This document shows, in pieces, positions 15,388 to 23,911 of a stretch of 64,000 nt of DNA. Origin of the DNA: DASQZT01 sp963728965 (GTDB lineage: Bacteria > Acidobacteriota > Terriglobia > Bryobacterales > Bryobacteraceae). Numbering within the stretch: the stretch's first letter is position 1; each line of letters opens with the position of its first letter. The stretch is taken from positions 549,324 to 613,323 of the forward strand of contig CAVSMH010000001.1 in the NCBI GenBank assembly GCA_963728965.1, read 5' to 3'. The notes beneath the pieces are model-generated. The model had not been told where the DNA came from. It saw nothing but the letters and a program-made list of their open reading frames with translations, and did no database searches. Position numbers and translations under genes: made by a program.

Positions 15388-15468
15388 ATGATGATGCTAT
15401 TAGTAATCCTAATCGTTGTGCTGTTGCTTGGCGGCGGCGGTTATTACGGCCGTGGCCGTTGGTATTAA
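15388..15468 (+). CDS. 26-residue single-span membrane peptide
   Basis: The peptide reads MMMLLVILIVVLLLGGGGYY then GRGRWY, stop TAA. It has one hydrophobic helix, a Gly hinge and an aromatic basic tail. The AAGGAG ribosome site at 15375-15380 has a 7-nt spacing, which supports real translation. Similar very short Gly/Tyr-tailed hydrophobic peptides occur in many bacteria with unknown function. It lies just upstream of the penicillin-binding protein gene on the same strand, 37 nt before its likely start. Confidence 0.6.
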   Translation: MMMLLVILIVVLLLGGGGYYGRGRWY

Positions 15469-15505
15469 AGGCCTGGATAGAACTCGAAAAGGAGGTTCGC
15501 GCGTC

Positions 15506-17875
15506 GTGCCAGGGCACTGCCTATGTTGGTTGAACCGCATGCGGGCGGGCGCCCTGGCGGCGGCCGGGAAAATCCGTGACAGCCGCCTGGGCAGACTGCA
15601 CTGGCGGCGTGGCCTCATTCGCGTTTTGGTTGGCACGGCAATCGTCGTGACCACTCTGATTGCAGGGGGAGTCCATTACGTCTATTTCGATCGGACCAAT
15701 CTGCCCGATCTGGACGCATTCAACCGGTTTGAGCTTCCCACTATCGGCCATGTTTACGATCTCAACGGCTGGCCGCTCGTAGAGATGGCCTCGGAATACC
15801 GTCAGATCACCAGGTATGAGGACATCCCGCCCGTTGTTCGCGGGGCGATCCTGGCCGCGGAGGACAAGAACTTCTTCTCACATAGCGGCGTCGACTACTC
15901 CGTGTTTGCTCGCGTACTGTGCAAACTCAGGATTGGGACTCTGCTGGATCGCCTTACGAAGATGGGACGGCGAGACGCGAACAATAGTGCCGCGATCTTC
16001 CCGCAGGGCGGATCGACCATCACCCAGCAGCTTGTGCGCGGCTATTTTCTCAAAACCATGACGGCTCGAGAAAACAGCGATCAGCTCCGGCACGGCCAAG
16101 TCCTGGCTCGTGTGCTGTCGCGCGTGATTGGCGCGCGAATGGTCAACATGCTGTTTCGGAAGCTGGAGGAGATCCGGCTATCGTTGTGGGTCGAAAGAGA
16201 GATGCGGGCGCGTTTCGGATCGAAACGTCGTGCTAAGGAAGAAATTCTGGCGCGGTACGCCAGCTTGATTTACATGGGAAACGGCCAGTACGGCCTTGCG
16301 AGGGGGGCCGAATACTACTTTGGCCGGCCTCTCGCCACGTTAACCGCGGATGATGCGGACAAGGCGGCGCTGCTGGCAGGCCTGGCAAAGTCGGCTCGTT
16401 ACTACGCGCCCAATGCGAGCCCAACCCAGAGAGTCATCGCACGCAGGAATCAAATACTGGCGCTTATGGTAGCGACCGGCTCCATTTCTCAGGACCGCGC
16501 CGCGGCAGCCAGGCGGCGCCCGATTGAGACGGTCGCGCAGCACAGGGACAAGCCGATCGGAGCGTCTGCGGTCGTTGACAGTGTCCTTGACGAACTCAAA
16601 GGCCGCCGCGCCGGTCTCGGCGAAAAAGACCTGCTGCAGGGGCATATCCAGGTTTACTCGACGGTGGACGCCCGGGTGCAGCAGATTGCGAACCAGGCAC
16701 TGGAGCACGGGCTCTTGCTGTATGAGAAGCGGCATCCCGGCGCCAGAGGCTTGATCCAGGGATCGGTCGTCGTCCTGAGAAACCGCGATGCGACTATCCT
16801 CGCCGAGACGGGTGGCCGGCAGTTCTACAAGCACCGCGCCAGCGCATACAGTGACTTCAATCGCGTAACGAAGTCACTGCGGCAGCCCGGGTCCGCCATG
16901 AAACCCATTGTCTATCTGGCGGCTTTTCGGACGGGCGCATTCAATCTCGACACAGCGGTGCCCGACGAACCCATCGGCGTTTCCAATGGCGGGGAGGAAG
17001 CTGCGAAATGGATCTCGAACTACGATGGTCAATTCAAGGGCATGATTCCCCTTCGCATGGCGCTGGCGGAATCCAGAAACGCCGTCGCGATTTGGATCAC
17101 CGAGCAGATCGGCATCGCCAGCGTCCTGGAGACGGCTCGCAATCTGGGGATACGGACCCCGCTGCACCCCTACGTCACAACGGCCTTGGGGGCGTCCGAA
17201 GTGAACTTGCTCGAGCTTGCCAATGCGTACCGCACCATCGCAACGGGCACTCTCACTCAGCCTCGCGTGATCCGGAAGGTAGTCTTGGATTCAGGCGAGG
17301 TGGTAGTCGTTAACGGGCACGGGCCGTCTCCGGTCGATGTCGAGGGCGGCGCGCTCTCGCTGATTCAGGAAGGTCTGCGCGGTGTCGTGCGCATGCCCAG
17401 CGGCACGGCTCATGCACTGGACTCCCGCAGCTTCCCGGTCGCGGTTATGGGAAAGACAGGAACCACAAACGACTTCAGGGACGCGCTCTTTGTGGGATCC
17501 ACCTACGGCCCTGAAGGAATCACCGTGGCCGTCCGCATAGGCTTTGACGACAACCGTTCCCTGGGAGCGAAAGAGACCGGCGGCAGGGTTGCGCTCCCGG
17601 TGTTCAAAGAAATCGTGCTCGGCGCGTACGGCGGGAAGCTGGTGGGGCCGGCGCCGCGGTTTCCGTCTCGGATGGAACAACGAATCGACGTCTACCTGAA
17701 TGGCGAGCGTGTGGAAGCAACCGTCGCGACAAAATGCTTCGCCCACGCCGGCGTTCGCATCATTCCCCTCGGTCCCGCAGGCGCCACGCTCTGGAAGACA
17801 GTCGCGGCGGTCTTCGAAGGTCGCCTCACCCGCGCTTCGATTGCACCGACCGAACGTTACCGTTTTCCGGATTGA
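15506..17875 (+). CDS. Class A penicillin-binding protein (PBP1A-like, GT51 + transpeptidase)
   Basis: 789 residues from GTG 15506, chosen for the AAAAGGAGG site 10 nt upstream; ATG 15539 is an alternative. A membrane anchor (LVGTAIVVTTLIAGGVHYVY) is followed by a GT51 glycosyltransferase with AAEDKNFFSHSGVD (catalytic Glu) and GGSTITQQLVRGYFL. The transpeptidase has the active serine in PGSAMKPIVYL (SxxK), SRN in ALAESRNAVAIWI (SxN) and KTGTT in VMGKTGTTNDF. All catalytic motifs are present, so it should polymerise and cross-link peptidoglycan in the periplasm. About 30 extra residues sit between the GT51 motifs (near LDRLTKMGRRDANNSAAI). Confidence 0.93.
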   Translation: MPGHCLCWLNRMRAGALAAAGKIRDSRLGRLHWRRGLIRVLVGTAIVVTTLIAGGVHYVYFDRTNLPDLDAFNRFELPTIGHVYDLNGWPLVEMASEYRQITRYEDIPPVVRGAILAAEDKNFFSHSGVDYSVFARVLCKLRIGTLLDRLTKMGRRDANNSAAIFPQGGSTITQQLVRGYFLKTMTARENSDQLRHGQVLARVLSRVIGARMVNMLFRKLEEIRLSLWVEREMRARFGSKRRAKEEILARYASLIYMGNGQYGLARGAEYYFGRPLATLTADDADKAALLAGLAKSARYYAPNASPTQRVIARRNQILALMVATGSISQDRAAAARRRPIETVAQHRDKPIGASAVVDSVLDELKGRRAGLGEKDLLQGHIQVYSTVDARVQQIANQALEHGLLLYEKRHPGARGLIQGSVVVLRNRDATILAETGGRQFYKHRASAYSDFNRVTKSLRQPGSAMKPIVYLAAFRTGAFNLDTAVPDEPIGVSNGGEEAAKWISNYDGQFKGMIPLRMALAESRNAVAIWITEQIGIASVLETARNLGIRTPLHPYVTTALGASEVNLLELANAYRTIATGTLTQPRVIRKVVLDSGEVVVVNGHGPSPVDVEGGALSLIQEGLRGVVRMPSGTAHALDSRSFPVAVMGKTGTTNDFRDALFVGSTYGPEGITVAVRIGFDDNRSLGAKETGGRVALPVFKEIVLGAYGGKLVGPAPRFPSRMEQRIDVYLNGERVEATVATKCFAHAGVRIIPLGPAGATLWKTVAAVFEGRLTRASIAPTERYRFPD

Positions 17876-18355
17876 TCGAGCAGCCGATGTCGAAGTCATA
17901 GGCGCGGACGTTGTTGCCCCGTTGCGCTCTGGCGGTCCCGGCGATCCAGTTATTCCGGCGGCTGTCGGCGGCCAACGAACCGAATTACACGTTCCGGTAT
18001 CCATCTCGCTCGATCCGCTGCTCAGCCGCACGTTGGCATGCGGAGGTCGCATTGTCGTGGCCGGCATAGCGATCGGCCGTTGCCCGATTCCCTTCCTGGG
18101 AGATATCCACTCCCCGAACGATGCCATTGGCCAGGTTCATCGCGCTGGTCCGGATAGCGTTCGCAGGAAGCCGCGGTCGCCGCGAATTTCAACATCGGCG
18201 GGGCCGTCTGCGTAAACCTCGATAGTGCACTTGCCGGTGTCGTTACCATCTCCGCCCGTGAAAGTGGCCCGGCGCTCCGCAGTTTGGGCGCATACCTACG
18301 CCATCAGGGCGGTAGCGGCCGCCACTGTGACGAGACAACGTTCCAGGGTGTTCAT
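17826..18355 (-). pseudogene. Degraded secreted protein with several stops
   Basis: From ATG 18355 a signal peptide starts (MNTLERCLVTVAAATALMA) and hits TAG before VCAQTAERR. The frame continues with TGKCTIEVYADGPADVEIRG and GFLRTLSG, then ends at TGA. In another frame NLANGIVRGVDIS leads to ATSACQRAAEQRIERDGYRN, a TAA, then IAGTARAQRGNNVRAYDF and GCSINPENGNVRSV. These blocks fit a conserved secreted family seen in Acidobacteriota. There are at least two stops and one frame change. The 3' end overlaps the convergent penicillin-binding protein gene by 50 nt. Confidence 0.6.
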
Positions 18356-18419
18356 AGGACAGAAATCAGGAATTGCATGGCCTAACTCGGGATGCGCTGC
18401 GCCGTTCCAACGGTCGCGC

Positions 18420-19748
18420 TTATTTGGAAGCAGGCGCTCCCGCCGCGGCAACCGCAGGATGTCGCAGGTCTGTGTCCACAGCCTGCAATTGATCAAGTTC
18501 TTTGAGCACGCTGGCCCAATCGTCGCCGTTGATCTTGGTTGAAATGGGAACGTCAAGGTCGTCGTAGAAAGCGAGAATATCGCTTCGCAGCTCTTGAGGT
18601 ATTTCCGTGTAGTGGCCCTGCAGCTTGTGCAGTAGTTGCGAATACGCGGCATCCGTCAGTGTGTATTTCCCCGCCGCGGTGAACGTCCCCACATCAAGAT
18701 TCTCATTCGGCAGCTTCAGCCGGCCTGCATTCTGGTCCGAAAGCAATTCCCGATAACGGGCAATGGTCGCATTGAAGCTGGCCATGTACATCTTCTCGGT
18801 TTCGGGTGTCAGCCTCTTAAAGTCCAGCGGCCGGAACGGGCCGACCTTTGGCACGATGCGGAACATAAATGCCAGGATTCTCGACCGGATCCCCGGCCGC
18901 TTATAAGTAGAGCCCCAATTCTTTTCGTAGCTGGAACGGGACAAATTGTAAAGGAAGGTCTTACGCGTAATGCTGGGAGCGTCTTTCCTGATTTCCTGTT
19001 TCTTGATTTGCCAGGCGACCCTCGTCATAGCCGGAAGAATCGTCCCAACGGCGCGACGATACGACCCGATGGCGAGATCGATGCTCATCAACACCTTTTC
19101 CGGCTTCATGCCGTAGGTATTTTCGAATGCCCGTTCGAGCAACGGTTTTGCCACTTCAAATCCGATGAAATCTTTGTACGCAGCGGAGGCGTAGCGGCCC
19201 TTGGCCGCCTGGAAGACGTCAAAGGCGAACTCCGTTTTACTGTGGGAAAACGGATCGTCGGCGTACGTCACCAGCTTTCCGAATTTCAGTCCAAGCTTCG
19301 GGTAGAACAAAGGAACGGCCCGGTTCACGGCCATTGGATGACCATTATTGTCGGCGGCATAGTGCGACAAGGCCCCCAGAGCGAACGCATACTCATTGAT
19401 GTCTTGGGAGTCGCGGATCAGGTTCAGGATGAAATCGCCGCTCCGGACGTAATGTGTCAAATCGCTGAAAAACTTACTGCCGAACGGATAGTACCCCAAA
19501 TCCTGAATAATGCATCCTCCATAGGCGTATGCGTGTGCTCCCGTCAATTCGTCCATGGTGGCAGCCGGGAATCGTTTGAGCAGCAGGGGCTTGATCGCGC
19601 TGTCCCACGTCGAATCGATGATGGCTTCATGGGTGAGAACGGAATACGCAGGTGCGGCTGAGGCCGTGAATAGGAACAAGAGGGAAAGAGCCAATGAGGA
19701 CCGACAACTCCTGAACCGGCGCGTTGCCGCACGTGGCACAAGCTGCAT
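18420..19748 (-). CDS. Secreted zinc-dependent phospholipase C-like protein
   Basis: 442 residues from ATG 19748, giving a signal peptide (SSLALSLLFLFTASAAPAYS) with likely cleavage before VLTHE; the open frame runs to 19952. Motifs of the zinc phospholipase C/S1-P1 group are seen: LTHEAIID, HAYAYGGCIIQDLGYYPFG, FFSDLTHYVRSGDF and GALSHYAADNNGHP, which supply His and Asp ligands. The C-terminal 200 residues are helical and unassigned. The substrate is unknown; family members cleave phospholipids or nucleotides outside the cytoplasm. Confidence 0.8.
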   Translation of the reverse strand: MQLVPRAATRRFRSCRSSLALSLLFLFTASAAPAYSVLTHEAIIDSTWDSAIKPLLLKRFPAATMDELTGAHAYAYGGCIIQDLGYYPFGSKFFSDLTHYVRSGDFILNLIRDSQDINEYAFALGALSHYAADNNGHPMAVNRAVPLFYPKLGLKFGKLVTYADDPFSHSKTEFAFDVFQAAKGRYASAAYKDFIGFEVAKPLLERAFENTYGMKPEKVLMSIDLAIGSYRRAVGTILPAMTRVAWQIKKQEIRKDAPSITRKTFLYNLSRSSYEKNWGSTYKRPGIRSRILAFMFRIVPKVGPFRPLDFKRLTPETEKMYMASFNATIARYRELLSDQNAGRLKLPNENLDVGTFTAAGKYTLTDAAYSQLLHKLQGHYTEIPQELRSDILAFYDDLDVPISTKINGDDWASVLKELDQLQAVDTDLRHPAVAAAGAPASK

Positions 19749-20041
19749 AGCTTCGGCAAGGCACGTTCGTGACCAATCCTCCGCGGGCGCTCTCTTTGGG
19801 CCCCTATCACCAGGGGCGATTCCGCACTTTACGTGCACGTCTTGCATCTCCGCACGTGTGAATTCGAAACGTGGACCGCGAGTCCACCGTGCTGCGTGAC
19901 GTGAAAGCCGCGTTGCGCGACGGATTCGCGACGGCAGCGTTGGAACGTGCATTGAGTGCGAATCGTAGAAAAACGCGCATTCTGTGAAGAACTTCGGCAG
20001 TGCGGATCCACCGCTGCTGCCCGGGCATCGAGTGGGCTACA
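19749..20041. other. Divergent intergenic region
   Basis: It separates the minus-strand phospholipase-like gene from the plus-strand secreted-protein gene. I see no gene. Promoters for both directions should lie here or in the repeat-bearing stretch that follows (20042-20247). Confidence 0.35.
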
Positions 20042-20130
20042 GGAAATGCAGTTTCTGCTACGTGAAGTGCAGATTGTGCCGATTACTGCCTGGTGCGGCC
20101 CTCCCTCTCCTTGCGGCGCTATTCCATCGC
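20042..20130 (+). repeat. 90-bp repeat, copy 1 (inverted relative to copy 2)
   Basis: Starts GGAAATGCAG, contains CTGCTACGTGAAGTGCAGA and ends TTGCGGCGCTATTCCATC. A copy about 85% alike lies on the opposite strand at 21068-21157. Each lies upstream of one of two leader-bearing genes. In one frame both encode a Cys-rich stretch (KCSFCYVKCRLCRLL and KCRFCYAKCRVCRLL), but no gene context supports translation. Confidence 0.65.
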
Positions 20131-20178
20131 GGCCAGGATCTGTTGCACACGTTGTCGAATTGCCCTTGTCGAGGCCCC

Positions 20179-20262
20179 GAGGATGGCGCTAACCGTGCAC
20201 TAGCAGGGCAGTCGCAGCGAATGCCTGCGACAGAAGAGGCACAACAAATGAAACTAATGATT
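20179..20262 (+). promoter_or_regulatory. Duplicated leader sequence, copy 1
   Basis: This ~85-nt stretch covers the 5' leader, ribosome site (AGAAGAGGCACAA) and first codons of the gene at 20248. It is about 80% alike to 21267-21353, which has the same position before the SYLF gene. Shared blocks are CAGTCGC, GCGAAT and AGAAGAGGCACAA. Co-regulation through a common leader is possible; an alternative is a duplicated 3' end of some ancestral gene, since both copies also read as protein in the downstream frame. Confidence 0.55.
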
Positions 20263-20946
20263 CTTACCCGCGCAGCTCTCGTCCTGGTCGCCGGGCTTTG
20301 CATTTCGCCCGCCCTGAGTGCGCAGTCGCCGGTGCGGGAAATGCGCGTGCAACTCGCCTCTGGGTTCAGCCCCATTCAGGGAAGACTAATTACAGCGGGC
20401 GACACGATCATTTTCATGGACGACGCCCAGCCGCAGTCTTCGTTCTTTGCCAATCGTACGCAGATCGAGCAGGTCAGCGCCGTCGATAAGGAATCGGTGA
20501 TCTTCCAGTTCAAGCAGCCCGTCCGCGACCGGGAGGGTGCACGGACGCGGATGGAGTTTCGCGTTTCGCCGGAGGATGGCGACATTCTCAAAACGTGGTT
20601 TAGCCAAGCTGCTCCCGAAAGCGCCACGGCAGACCGTAGCAGGTCGGTACAATCCGAGCAATTCCCGACCTATTCCGCACGGCGGGACAAGCTCATCGGC
20701 GGCGATAACGGCCGGTTGGTAGTCGGGTCGGACCGCTTGAGTTTCGAAGCAGACAGCCCCGGCGCATCGCGCGAATGGCTATTTGCCGATATTCGGGAAT
20801 TTAAGCAGAAGGGTCCTTATCGCCTGGAAATCCAGCCCTTCTCGGGCGAAAAATACAGTCTCGAACTGCAAGGCGGCGGGGGGATGGCTCGCGAGGATTT
20901 CCAGCGGATCGTTGACAGCATCGCGCGCGCGCGATCCAAGCGTTAA
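20248..20946 (+). CDS. Secreted protein of unknown function
   Basis: 232 residues. The signal peptide is MKLMILTRAALVLVAGLCIS followed by PALSAQS with a likely Ala-x-Ala-type cut. The mature part has two similar beta-rich segments: one around IQGRLITAGDTIIFMDD and one around LIGGDNGRLVVGSDRLSFEA. The second leads to WLFADIREFKQKGPYRLEI, which looks like a pleckstrin-type or lipocalin-like strand pattern but is not assigned. ATG 20248 is chosen because it gives the signal peptide and has a GAGG site. The leader is shared with the SYLF gene. Confidence 0.7.
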   Translation: MKLMILTRAALVLVAGLCISPALSAQSPVREMRVQLASGFSPIQGRLITAGDTIIFMDDAQPQSSFFANRTQIEQVSAVDKESVIFQFKQPVRDREGARTRMEFRVSPEDGDILKTWFSQAAPESATADRSRSVQSEQFPTYSARRDKLIGGDNGRLVVGSDRLSFEADSPGASREWLFADIREFKQKGPYRLEIQPFSGEKYSLELQGGGGMAREDFQRIVDSIARARSKR

Positions 20947-21067
20947 GCCAGCAGACCCCGTCACCTGCCTACAGACCAATACCCGCCGTGCCGCCCAGAG
21001 TGTGGTAGTCACGCCATAAGAACACGCCCCGACCTTCGAGGCGCTGCCGCTTGACCGAGTCCGGTCT

Positions 21068-21157
21068 GAGATGGAATAGCGCCGCAAGGAGATTGAGAGC
21101 CGCACCACCGCAGCAAACGGCACACTCTGCACTTCGCGTAGCAGAACCTGCATTTCC
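21068..21157 (-). repeat. 90-bp repeat, copy 2 (opposite strand)
   Basis: Read on the minus strand it starts GGAAATGCAGGTTCTGCTAC and ends GGCGCTATTCCATC, matching 20042-20130. The two copies form a ~1-kb inverted repeat around the secreted-protein gene. Confidence 0.65.
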
Positions 21158-21266
21158 CGCAGCCGAGCCTGTTTTCTATCATGGCTGGCGAATCCGGTAC
21201 TCGTCCTGGTTCTGCCCATAACACTCTTCGCCTACATCGTCGCAGCGGCGCCGTCGTTCAGCGGCC

Positions 21267-21353
21267 GATGATGGTGCCAGCCGTGCAATAGCAAAGCAGT
21301 CGCGGCGAATAGCCGCCGCGATAGAAGAGGCACAAGAGATGAAATTAATGATC
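21267..21353 (+). promoter_or_regulatory. Duplicated leader sequence, copy 2
   Basis: Matches 20179-20262, including AGAAGAGGCACAA and the start ATGAAATTAATGAT against ATGAAACTAATGAT. It precedes the SYLF gene. Confidence 0.55.
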
Positions 21354-22013
21354 GTGGCCGGTTTGGCCCTCACAACGTCTTTGATGGCGATCGATAAGGA
21401 GCCTGCCAACCGTCTGGACGAGGCGGCGTCGGTCTTTTCGGAGGTAATGGCAACACCCGACAAGGGGATCCCACAGGATCTGCTGGAGAAAGCCCACTGT
21501 ATTGTCATTGTACCAGGGCTCAAAACGGCGGCCTTCATACTCGGCGGAAAGTACGGGGTCGGGTATCTTTCCTGCCGCAACAAGAGCGGCTTAGGCTGGT
21601 CGGCTCCCGCCACAGTTCGCATCGAGGGCGGCAGCGTCGGGTTTCAGATCGGTGGTTCCACGACCGACCTGATCATGCTCGTCATGTCGGAGCGCGGGGC
21701 GGATAAACTGCTTTCCAGTAAGTTCACTCTGGGCGCCGAGGGCTCCGTCGCGGCTGGTCCTGTCGGACGGACAGCGACAGCTCAAACTGACGCCCAGATG
21801 CATGCGGAGATCCTGTCGTGGTCGCGGTCCCAAGGCCTGTTTGCCGGCCTTGCTCTCGAAGGAGCGACGCTGCGGCAGGACCAGGACGACAACGCCACAC
21901 TCTACGGCAAGAAACTGGAGAACCGGGACATCGTGACCAAGGGGAGGCGTGCGCCCAAATCGGCGGCTCGCCTGATGGCTCTCCTGAACAAGTACTCGGC
22001 GCGAGAGCGCTAG
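21339..22013 (+). CDS. SYLF/Ysc84-family lipid-binding protein
   Basis: 224 residues with a short signal peptide (MKLMIVAGLALTTSLMA). SYLF hallmarks are present: LLEKAHCIVIVPGLKTAAFI, GVGYLSCRN, TTDLIMLVMSERGADKLLSS, FTLGAEGSVAAGPVGRTATA and EILSWSRSQGLFAGLALEGA. The family binds phosphoinositides or other lipids; in bacteria these are envelope proteins of unclear role. The gene is complete. The next gene, OmpA-like, starts 26 nt downstream, so both are probably in one operon. Confidence 0.9.
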   Translation: MKLMIVAGLALTTSLMAIDKEPANRLDEAASVFSEVMATPDKGIPQDLLEKAHCIVIVPGLKTAAFILGGKYGVGYLSCRNKSGLGWSAPATVRIEGGSVGFQIGGSTTDLIMLVMSERGADKLLSSKFTLGAEGSVAAGPVGRTATAQTDAQMHAEILSWSRSQGLFAGLALEGATLRQDQDDNATLYGKKLENRDIVTKGRRAPKSAARLMALLNKYSARER

Positions 22014-22039
22014 CGGAAAGAGAACAGAGAGGACGAGAC

Positions 22040-23845
22040 ATGAAGCTCATCAGCGCGTTCCTTACGGTATGTGGACTCATGGCGGCCCCGCCGCCGCAAG
22101 CTCCAAACCAGGTGCAACCGGCGACCGAAAACGAGGCCAGGATGGCCGCGGGTTCAACGCCAATCTATCGCGTGACCGTGACAGAGCGGACCGCTAAGGC
22201 AATCAACTATCAACACCGTAGCGGTGCGACAAAAATCGATTTCCGCGGCACTGAACTCCTGCCGGGAGCGCGCGGCGAGGCCAAAGTGGAGAGCAAGCAG
22301 GGCTACATCGAAATCGAGGTGGAGTTCGACAACCTACAGCCCGCGGCGAGACAAGGGTCCGAATATTTGACATATGTTCTGTGGGCCATTACACCCGAAG
22401 GGCGCACTTCCAACTTGGGAGAGATCCTTCTGAAGGGAACAAAGAGCAAGCTGGACGTAACTACCGAGCTTCAGGTATTTGGTTTGGTGGTTACCGCGGA
22501 ACCTTACTATGCGGTCACCCGGCCGAGCGATCTTATTGTCATGGAAAACGTGGTTCGCGCGGACACGAAGGGGAAGATCGAGGAGATCGACGCCAAGTAT
22601 GAACTGTTGCAGCGGGGCCAATATCAGCGGCTGGCGAACCCGCTGGCGCTGAAGCTCGATCAGAACGTGCCGCTGGAACTCTACGAAGCACGCAACGCGG
22701 TTCAGATCGCGCGCGCCATGGGTGCCGAGCGCTTTGCGACCGAGACGTTTCAGAAGGCTGGCAAAAACCTGTCTCAGGCCGAAGCCTACCAGGCACAGAA
22801 GGCAGGCAGGAAGCCTGTGACCATGACCGCCAGGGAAGCAGTGCAGACGGCGGAGGACTCACGGGCAATTGCGGTTAAGCGCCAGGAAGAAGATGCCTTG
22901 GCGATGGAGCGGCAGCAGTCGGCGGAGCGCGAAGCGCGTGCGCAGACCGAACGGGTTGCCGCGCAGACCGAGACCGATCGCGTCACAAGGGAAGCAGAGC
23001 AGGCCCGGATCAGCGCACAGGCTGAGTCAGAGCGCCTGACACGGGAAAAAGACGCGCAGGCCGCGGCCGCTGTTGCTGAAGCAGACCGCCTGAAGCGCGA
23101 TACCGACGCGCGCATGTCCGCCGCGGCGGCCGACGCCGACCGCTTGAGGCTGGAAAACGAGACCCGCATGTCCGCCGCGGCGGCCGACGCCGACCGCTTG
23201 AGGCTGGAAAACGAGACCCACCTGGCTGCTGCGGCGGCCGACGCCGACCGCTTGAGGCTGGAAAACGAGACCCGCCTGGCTGCCGCGGCGGCTGAGGCAG
23301 ATCGTCTCAAGCAGGAGAATGAAGCACAACGGGCAGCGAACCAGGCCGACATCGATCGTGCGGCAAAGGAGAAGGCGCAGACGGAGGCCGAGAAGGTGGA
23401 GTTGCGAGCGCAGCTCCTGAGGCAATTCGACGCTGTTCTGCAGACTCGCGACACGGCGCGTGGCTTGATCGTGAACATGTCGGATGTCCTCTTCGACACC
23501 GGCAGATCCTCATTGCGGCCTCTCGCCCGCGAAAAGCTGGCCAAGGTGGCCGGAATTGTCTCAGGGCATCCGGGCCTGAAGTTGGACGTGGAAGGTTACA
23601 CGGACAGCGTCGGCAGCGAAGAGTATAACCAGCGGCTGTCCGAGCAACGCGGCGGGGCCGTTCGCGACTACCTGATGCAGCAGGGGATGGCTGCGAGTTC
23701 AGTCGCGTCGAAAGGTTTCGGAGAAACTCTGCCGGTAGCTTCCAATGATACCGCAAAGGGCCGGCAGCAGAACCGGCGTGTGGAACTGGTGATCTCCGGC
23801 GACATAATTGGCGCGGAGGTCGGTGCACCGGTCGCGGCCCGGTAA
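22040..23845 (+). CDS. OmpA-domain envelope protein with a repeat-rich helical stalk
   Basis: 601 residues from ATG 22040 (GAGAGGACGAG site, signal peptide MKLISAFLTVCGLMA). Residues 30-260 are a beta-rich domain (TPIYRVTVTERTAKAINYQH). Residues ~260-470 form a long charged helix, probably coiled coil, with four tandem 18-residue repeats (MSAAAADADRLRLENETR). Residues ~480-590 form an OmpA/MotB peptidoglycan-binding domain: VLFDTGRSSLRPLAREKL, LDVEGYTDSVGSEEYNQRLS, VASKGFGETLPVASN and GRQQNRRVEL. It probably links the outer membrane to the cell wall. It lies in an operon with SYLF. Confidence 0.9.
   Translation: MKLISAFLTVCGLMAAPPPQAPNQVQPATENEARMAAGSTPIYRVTVTERTAKAINYQHRSGATKIDFRGTELLPGARGEAKVESKQGYIEIEVEFDNLQPAARQGSEYLTYVLWAITPEGRTSNLGEILLKGTKSKLDVTTELQVFGLVVTAEPYYAVTRPSDLIVMENVVRADTKGKIEEIDAKYELLQRGQYQRLANPLALKLDQNVPLELYEARNAVQIARAMGAERFATETFQKAGKNLSQAEAYQAQKAGRKPVTMTAREAVQTAEDSRAIAVKRQEEDALAMERQQSAEREARAQTERVAAQTETDRVTREAEQARISAQAESERLTREKDAQAAAAVAEADRLKRDTDARMSAAAADADRLRLENETRMSAAAADADRLRLENETHLAAAAADADRLRLENETRLAAAAAEADRLKQENEAQRAANQADIDRAAKEKAQTEAEKVELRAQLLRQFDAVLQTRDTARGLIVNMSDVLFDTGRSSLRPLAREKLAKVAGIVSGHPGLKLDVEGYTDSVGSEEYNQRLSEQRGGAVRDYLMQQGMAASSVASKGFGETLPVASNDTAKGRQQNRRVELVISGDIIGAEVGAPVAAR
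23114..23329 (+). repeat. 54-bp tandem repeat, four copies, inside the OmpA-domain gene
   Basis: Units at 23114-23167, 23168-23221, 23222-23275 and 23276-23329. The first three are nearly identical over GACGCCGACCGCTTGAGG; the fourth is diverged (AEADRLKQENEAQ). A degenerate unit precedes them (AAAVAEADRLKRDTDAR). The near identity implies recent expansion and possible length variation. Confidence 0.9.
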
Positions 23846-23911
23846 TCGGAGGGTGACCCCGCTGCGGGGGCCCGCACGCCGCTGGCCCCGCAGCCAGGGT
23901 TTCAGCGGCGT

